Shown in pieces: positions 59,631 to 64,000 of a stretch of DNA of 64,000 nucleotides. Within the stretch, counting starts at the first letter, position 1, and each line of letters starts with the position of its first letter. The stretch comes from Leucobacter sp. UT-8R-CII-1-4 (GTDB lineage Bacteria; Actinomycetota; Actinomycetes; Actinomycetales; Microbacteriaceae), in the NCBI RefSeq assembly GCF_030010235.1, contig NZ_JASCRS010000003.1, forward strand, positions 124,001 to 188,000, in the 5' to 3' direction. The translations under genes and the position numbers were made by a program. The notes under the pieces are model-generated. The model worked only from the letters and a program-made list of their open reading frames with translations. It did not search any database and was not told the DNA's origin.

Positions 59631-62600
59631 TTCGCTGGCTTGCCGCCTGGCTCATCGGCAGCGTGTTCGCCGCCTGTTGATCCATCGCCATAGAGCGGTG
59701 CCGTTGGCGCATCGCTTGGGTCGATACCCAGTTCAACCGCTGGATCGAGGGCCGGTGTCACGAGCAGACCAGCCTTGGCTGCCTTCTTCTCGGCCCTGCG
59801 CTCACGGCGCTCCGAACGCTTCTGCGTCTTGCGAAGGTAACGACGCTCGACCCAGGTGTAGAGAATCGGAACCAGGATCAGTGTCAGCAGTGTCGACGAG
59901 ATCAGGCCACCGATCACAACGATCGCCAGCGGCTTCGAGATGAAGACGCCACCGCCGGTGAGTCCGAGCGACATCGGTACGAGCGCGAAGATGGTTGCAG
60001 CTGCGGTCATCAGGATCGGACGCAAACGCAGGCGAGTGCCGTGCTCCACTGCCTCGTCGAGCGAGGCGCCGGCCTCGCGCAGGCGGTTGATCAGATCCAT
60101 CAGCACGATCGCGTTTGTCACCACAATACCGATCAGCATCAAGAGGCCGATCATAGCTGGAAGACCAAGCGCGGTGCCGGTGAGCAGCAGGCCGAGCAGT
60201 GCACCCGTTGCCGCGAACGGAATCGAGACGAGCAGCACAAACGGTCCGCGGAAGCTGCGGAAGGTTGCGACCATCACGAGCAGCACCAGCAGGATCGCAC
60301 CGAGCATCGCGCCACCGAGCTGGGTGAATGCTTCGTCTTGCTCAGCGCTCACGCCACCGAGTTCAAAGCTCACACCCGCTGGCAGATCAACGGTTTCGAT
60401 TGCGTTCTGCACGGCAAGGTTTGCAGCATCAAGCTGACCCTTCTTCGGAGTGACGCTCAGCGCAACCTGGCGGTCGCCATTGGCGCGGGTAATCGTAGGA
60501 GCGGTCAGCTCCTCGGTCACCTCAGCAATAGCCGAGAGCGGCACCGCGGTACCGGTCGCCTCGAGAGCGGCCTTCTGTTCGGCTTCTGCCTTCTCCTGCT
60601 CGGCGAGAGCATTCGACGCCTCACCGCGGGCAGAATTCAGTGCTGAAATCTGCTCGTTGATGCCTTCGATGCCTTGCTGGGCCGCGGCGATTGCACCCTG
60701 GAGTCCGGCGACCTGCTCGGCGCGAGCGGCAAGTGCCTTCTTCATTGCCTCAGCGTCTTCGTTATTGTCAGGCTTGAATGGCCCCGGATCAACCGGAGTG
60801 GCGTTGAGCGCCTGCAGCTGAGCAGTCAGCTCGGCAATCTGTGCGTTCATAGCGTCGCGAGCGGCGTAAGCGTCAGAAATCTGCGAGCTCATTTCAGAGG
60901 CTGCCTTATCCTGCGCCCGCTGAGCCTGTTCCTTCGCCTGCTCGGTGAGACGGTCACCAGCGAGCTTCTGCGCCTCAGCGGTCTGCTGCGGTGTCACCGG
61001 CAGCATCAGCGTTGCAAGAGCATCAGCGGTGCGCTCGGTGCCAGGGGTACGAACCACAACAGAGCGGTCGCGACCATCAAGCATGAGCTGTCCGACAGCC
61101 TGACCCTCAAGTGCGCTACGAATAGCCTGGGCAACGGTGGTCGGATCGTAACCGATCTTCGCGGCCTTTGCCTCGTCAACCTTCACGCGAACAACCGGCT
61201 GCTCACCAGCGAGTTCGCTGCGAACCGACTGCACACCCTTTTCGCCCTTGAGCTTCTTCTCAAGTGCTTCGCCCGCCTCACGCAGAGCCTTTGGATCATT
61301 GCCCTGGATCTGCAGGCTGATACCGCCGCCGGCGCCACCGGTGTACGAATCCTGGGTGAGTAGCTGCACCTCGCCGATGTCGCGCACACGCTCCATCGCC
61401 TTTTCAATCTTGTTGCTCGTCTGCTCGGTATCAGCACCGTCAGCAAGCATGACCTCGTAGGTGATCTCGGTGGCGACACCTGAGGAAGCGATTGGAATGT
61501 TCGTGAGCACATCGCGAACACCGTCAACATCGGCCAAAGCACGTTCAACGGGCTTTGCTGCCTCAATCAGATCACCCTCGGCGCTCTTAGGTGGAGTCTG
61601 CACCAGCTGCAGGCTCTCGGCGCCAGTCGAGCCGAGGAAATCGGTGCGAATGAACGAGCTCATGCCGAGGGTTGCAACCAGCAGCAAGATCGAGACCGTG
61701 ATGGTAATCGCCGGGTGACGACGAGTTGCGCCAAGCACCGGCATGACCGCCTTCTGCAGGCGATCCGGCGCGGTATGAATCTCGGCGAGATCGTCTTCTG
61801 GATCTGCCTCATCTGCGGCTGCTTCTGCCCCGTGACCCTTGGCCGGACGGTTACGCATGAACCAGAACGCGAGAACCGGAACAACCGTGAGCGCTACGAC
61901 AAGCGATGCGAGCAGCGCAATGGTGACGGTGATGGCGAACGGACGGAACAACTGACCAGCCATACCCGAAACAAACGCGATCGGCAGGAACACCGCAACC
62001 GTGGTCAGCGTTGACGCGGTAATAGCACCGGCAACCTGGCGCACCGAAGCGACCACAGCTTCAATTGTGAGCGGGCCGCTCCCGCGCCTTCGGCTGATGT
62101 TCTCAATGACCACAATGGAGTCGTCAACCACGCGACCAATCGCAATGGTGAGAGCGCCAAGGGTCAGAATATTCAGCGTATTGCCGCTCCAGAGCAGACC
62201 GATCAGAGTGATCAGCAGCGAAAGCGGAATCGAAACGGCAGCAATAATGGTGGATCGCCATGATCCGAGGAACGCAAGAATCACGAGCACCGCGAAGAGC
62301 AGGCCAAGCCCACCCTCAACAGAAAGATCGTGAATTGACTGCTCGATAAACGGCGCCTGGTCGAATACTGTGACGAAGTCTGCCTTGAGCGTTCCTGAGA
62401 GGCGCTCAAGCTCTGCGTTTACACCGTGCGAAATGTCAACGACGTTTGCGCCCTGCGCCGGCATGATCTGCAGCGTGAGCGCGTCTTTGCCGTTCACGCG
62501 TGAAATTGAGCCCTGTGGCACCGTCTCAAGATGCACATCGGCGAAATCAGAGAGGCGAACTACGCCATCTTGAGTTGCAAACGGCAGTGCCTGGATTGCC

Positions 62601-63310
62601 TCTACCGAGGTAAGACCCTCACCAACGGTGACAGCGATCTTGCCTTCCTTGCTTGCCGCAGAACCGGCAGGCTGAGGGGTTCCGTATGCCTGAAGCGCAG
62701 CCGGGATCATCTCGGTTTGGACCTTGAGACGGGTAACGTCTGCCGGGCGAAGGTCGATCATCAACTGCTGCTCAGCGCGGCCCGCGAGCTCTACACGCTG
62801 AACGCCGCTGACACCCTGCAGCGCAGGAACTACGGTCTGCGCGAGTGCCTCGCCAAAGTCCGAGTCTTCCTTCGAGCTACCGGCGCTGATCATCATCGCC
62901 GGAATGCCGTCGGTGCCGCCCGAGAAGACCTGGCTGTTGGCATCCTTTGGCAGCACCGCCTTCAAACCGTCAACGGCGGCCTTGATGGTGCGCATGGTTT
63001 CGTCATCGTCTTTACCGAAGGTCCATTCAACCTGCAGCTGAGCCGAACCCGAAGAAGTCGTCGAGGTGACATTCTTTACGCCGGGAACAGCCATCAGTGC
63101 CTTTTCGGCTGGCTCGGTGACCGTGCGCGACATCTCTTCAGGTGCAAGGCCCTCGGAGTCGATCATGACGAAAGCCATCGGGGCCGACATGGACGGCATG
63201 AGCTCTTGTTTGAGCGCACCCATCGAGATGAGACCAAATAGCGCGACCGCTGCTGTGATCAGACCAACAAGCAGCCGGTTTTTTAGACTGGCGCGGGTGA
63301 GAGACGTCAT
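59627..63310 (-). CDS. RND-family (HAE1-like) exporter with coiled-coil insertion
   Basis: A 1227-residue integral membrane transporter with 12 helices and two large external porter domains. TM1 is at about 12-31; TM2-6 are in about 335-500, with the proton-relay segment IAIGRVVDDSIVVIENI; the second half repeats the pattern (GLPAMIGLLMLIGIVVTNAIVLMDLINR). Between about 770 and 925 a long heptad-rich helix pair is inserted (hinge rich in Pro/Asn near 835-849), absent from ordinary AcrB. The tail is basic and acidic. No membrane-fusion-protein or outer-membrane channel gene accompanies it, as expected for a Gram-positive. Substrate unknown; drug, lipid or metal export is possible. Confidence 0.88.
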   Translation of the reverse strand: MTSLTRASLKNRLLVGLITAAVALFGLISMGALKQELMPSMSAPMAFVMIDSEGLAPEEMSRTVTEPAEKALMAVPGVKNVTSTTSSGSAQLQVEWTFGKDDDETMRTIKAAVDGLKAVLPKDANSQVFSGGTDGIPAMMISAGSSKEDSDFGEALAQTVVPALQGVSGVQRVELAGRAEQQLMIDLRPADVTRLKVQTEMIPAALQAYGTPQPAGSAASKEGKIAVTVGEGLTSVEAIQALPFATQDGVVRLSDFADVHLETVPQGSISRVNGKDALTLQIMPAQGANVVDISHGVNAELERLSGTLKADFVTVFDQAPFIEQSIHDLSVEGGLGLLFAVLVILAFLGSWRSTIIAAVSIPLSLLITLIGLLWSGNTLNILTLGALTIAIGRVVDDSIVVIENISRRRGSGPLTIEAVVASVRQVAGAITASTLTTVAVFLPIAFVSGMAGQLFRPFAITVTIALLASLVVALTVVPVLAFWFMRNRPAKGHGAEAAADEADPEDDLAEIHTAPDRLQKAVMPVLGATRRHPAITITVSILLLVATLGMSSFIRTDFLGSTGAESLQLVQTPPKSAEGDLIEAAKPVERALADVDGVRDVLTNIPIASSGVATEITYEVMLADGADTEQTSNKIEKAMERVRDIGEVQLLTQDSYTGGAGGGISLQIQGNDPKALREAGEALEKKLKGEKGVQSVRSELAGEQPVVRVKVDEAKAAKIGYDPTTVAQAIRSALEGQAVGQLMLDGRDRSVVVRTPGTERTADALATLMLPVTPQQTAEAQKLAGDRLTEQAKEQAQRAQDKAASEMSSQISDAYAARDAMNAQIAELTAQLQALNATPVDPGPFKPDNNEDAEAMKKALAARAEQVAGLQGAIAAAQQGIEGINEQISALNSARGEASNALAEQEKAEAEQKAALEATGTAVPLSAIAEVTEELTAPTITRANGDRQVALSVTPKKGQLDAANLAVQNAIETVDLPAGVSFELGGVSAEQDEAFTQLGGAMLGAILLVLLVMVATFRSFRGPFVLLVSIPFAATGALLGLLLTGTALGLPAMIGLLMLIGIVVTNAIVLMDLINRLREAGASLDEAVEHGTRLRLRPILMTAAATIFALVPMSLGLTGGGVFISKPLAIVVIGGLISSTLLTLILVPILYTWVERRYLRKTQKRSERRERRAEKKAAKAGLLVTPALDPAVELGIDPSDAPTAPLYGDGSTGGEHAADEPGGKPAN

Positions 63311-63675
63311 GGGACCTTCCGTGGCGTGTAACTAGGCGGCATACATGCCGGCCCTCTGGAACTTAGGGATTTGAGGGCAGCGATGCCGAATTTTTAACCG
63401 CAGAGCGGTCAATGATTCCAGTTTGGCAATGACACAGAGCCAACGCATCATCCCGAGGTACCATTTCCACTCATCCCGAAGGGGGATTATGGTTTTCCGT
63501 AACCGTCTGCTGTGAGCTCTTTTCCATCCGTGTTACGTAGCTCGACCTGCCATTTCTCTTGCGGGCACCTCCTCCATTCCGCTTGAAGTAGTGACTTGTT
63601 CTCTACCTAATCGAGTTTCGCGATGCTCAAATCATTGAAACTATGCGCTCAATTGGTGCGGGATCTAGCTCGGAA
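63311..63675. other. Gene-poor stretch upstream of the RND gene
   Basis: Within the roughly 490-bp gap up to the start at 63799 I found no convincing gene or RNA. CATCCCGAGG and CATCCCGAAGG form a short direct repeat (about 63450-63482). The sequence is somewhat AT-richer than its neighbours. Confidence 0.4.
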
Positions 63676-63704
63676 TTGGCAGCGTTTGCAGTAGGTCCTA
63701 TAAG
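63676..63704 (+). promoter_or_regulatory. Sigma-70-like promoter of the secreted-protein gene
   Basis: TTGGCA (63676-63681), 17 bases, TATAAG (63699-63704). The leader to the ATG at 63799 would be about 88 bases. Confidence 0.6.
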
Positions 63705-63798
63705 ACTTTCGGTATTCAGCATGAGCTAAGAGGTTCGAAAACCGCGGCTAGCTTGTGGGTCGTCGCCGTGGTTCATGGGTTTGATCGAGGGAGTTGCA

Positions 63799-64000
63799 AT
63801 GAAGCAACAGTATGGCGTCAGGCGATCGCAGAATCTTCCCTATGCTGTTCCGCGACGAACGAATACACATCACGTCGTTACGTTCGGCGGAACCCCGAAG
63901 AAAAAACTCCTTGCCGCGTTTGTGATGATTTCCGCGCTGCTATGCGGGGTGCTCACCCTACCAAGTTCGGCAGCGCAGGCAGCCGAAATTCCTGGGGCAG
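63799..64000 (+). CDS. Secreted protein, N-terminal fragment (3' end outside window)
   Basis: The frame runs from ATG 63799 to the window edge, about 67 codons. A ribosome binding site GAGGGAG precedes it. It encodes a long, basic N-region (KQQYGVRRSQNLPYAVPRRT and KKKLL), a hydrophobic core (AAFVMISALLCGVLTLP) and a probable cleavage site after SSAAQAAE. It is therefore a secreted or cell-envelope protein; the extended N-region before the signal is longer than usual. The rest of the protein, and so its function, lies beyond the window. Confidence 0.7.
   Translation, partial: MKQQYGVRRSQNLPYAVPRRTNTHHVVTFGGTPKKKLLAAFVMISALLCGVLTLPSSAAQAAEIPGA

Noticed and set aside
1..64000. CRISPR arrays, tRNA or rRNA genes, insertion sequences
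   Set aside because: I looked for regularly spaced repeats, tRNA-like cloverleaf signals and transposase motifs, and saw none that could be supported by eye.

Overview
The window reads as chromosome of a high-GC Gram-positive (actinobacterium), most likely in or near the Microbacteriaceae. This rests on the DUF6049 / trxB-trxA / cca block, the rpsF-ssb-rpsR-rplI-dnaB block, stress promoters of the SigR type (GGAAT-N18-GTT), a LAXTG cell-wall sorting signal, PIG-L and MshA-like proteins, and an IrtAB-like iron importer. I saw no transposase, phage module, CRISPR array, rRNA or tRNA gene. The housekeeping blocks usually lie not far from oriC in actinobacteria, but no dnaA-dnaN region is present.

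Layout. 1-6.9 kb: end of an APC-type permease, thioredoxin system, DUF6049 protein, CCA-adding enzyme and PIG-L deacetylase. 7-18 kb: a catabolic island predicted to attack 2-aminobenzoate (or salicylate) as its CoA thioester. It holds a cupin, IclR regulator, aryl-CoA ligase, PaaX regulator, RidA protein, FAH-family hydrolase, TesB thioesterase and a bifunctional aryl-CoA monooxygenase/reductase, with a LAXTG surface protein inserted between two terminators. 18-22.8 kb: rpsF-ssb-rpsR-rplI, a DnaA-box cluster, dnaB and two small membrane proteins. 22.8-28.2 kb: two membrane proteins, then a FadR-type regulator facing TauE, ureohydrolase and MFS genes, with repeated TGGT-N3-ACCA operators. 28.2-35.3 kb: purB, a lipoprotein, and a SIP + two-subunit ABC iron/siderophore importer behind an iron box. 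35.4-41.3 kb: E1alpha-E1beta-E2 of a 2-oxoacid dehydrogenase, a phytoene-desaturase-like flavoprotein and an aquaporin. 41.4-48 kb: a gamma-glutamylation amine/amino-alcohol operon (permease, amidotransferase-type hydrolase, SDR, glutamine-synthetase-like ligase, aldehyde dehydrogenase, FadR regulator). 48-54.4 kb: CDF exporter, copA-copZ with a composite SigR/CsoR promoter, MshA-like glycosyltransferase and amidase. 54.4-59.6 kb: zinc/manganese ABC uptake operon with its own Fur/Zur regulator and a threonine-synthase-like enzyme. 59.6-64 kb: a large RND exporter with a coiled-coil insertion, a gene-poor stretch, and the start of a secreted protein.

The leads I consider most worth following are: the aryl-CoA island, with its single-domain cupin and atypical RidA; the iron importer whose two ATPase subunits have lost complementary motifs; a ureohydrolase lacking a conserved metal-binding histidine inside a clearly defined FadR regulon; the copZA promoter that combines a redox-sigma promoter with two CsoR-like palindromes; and the DnaA-box cluster ahead of dnaB. 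All functions are inferred from sequence recognition by eye; no database search was run.
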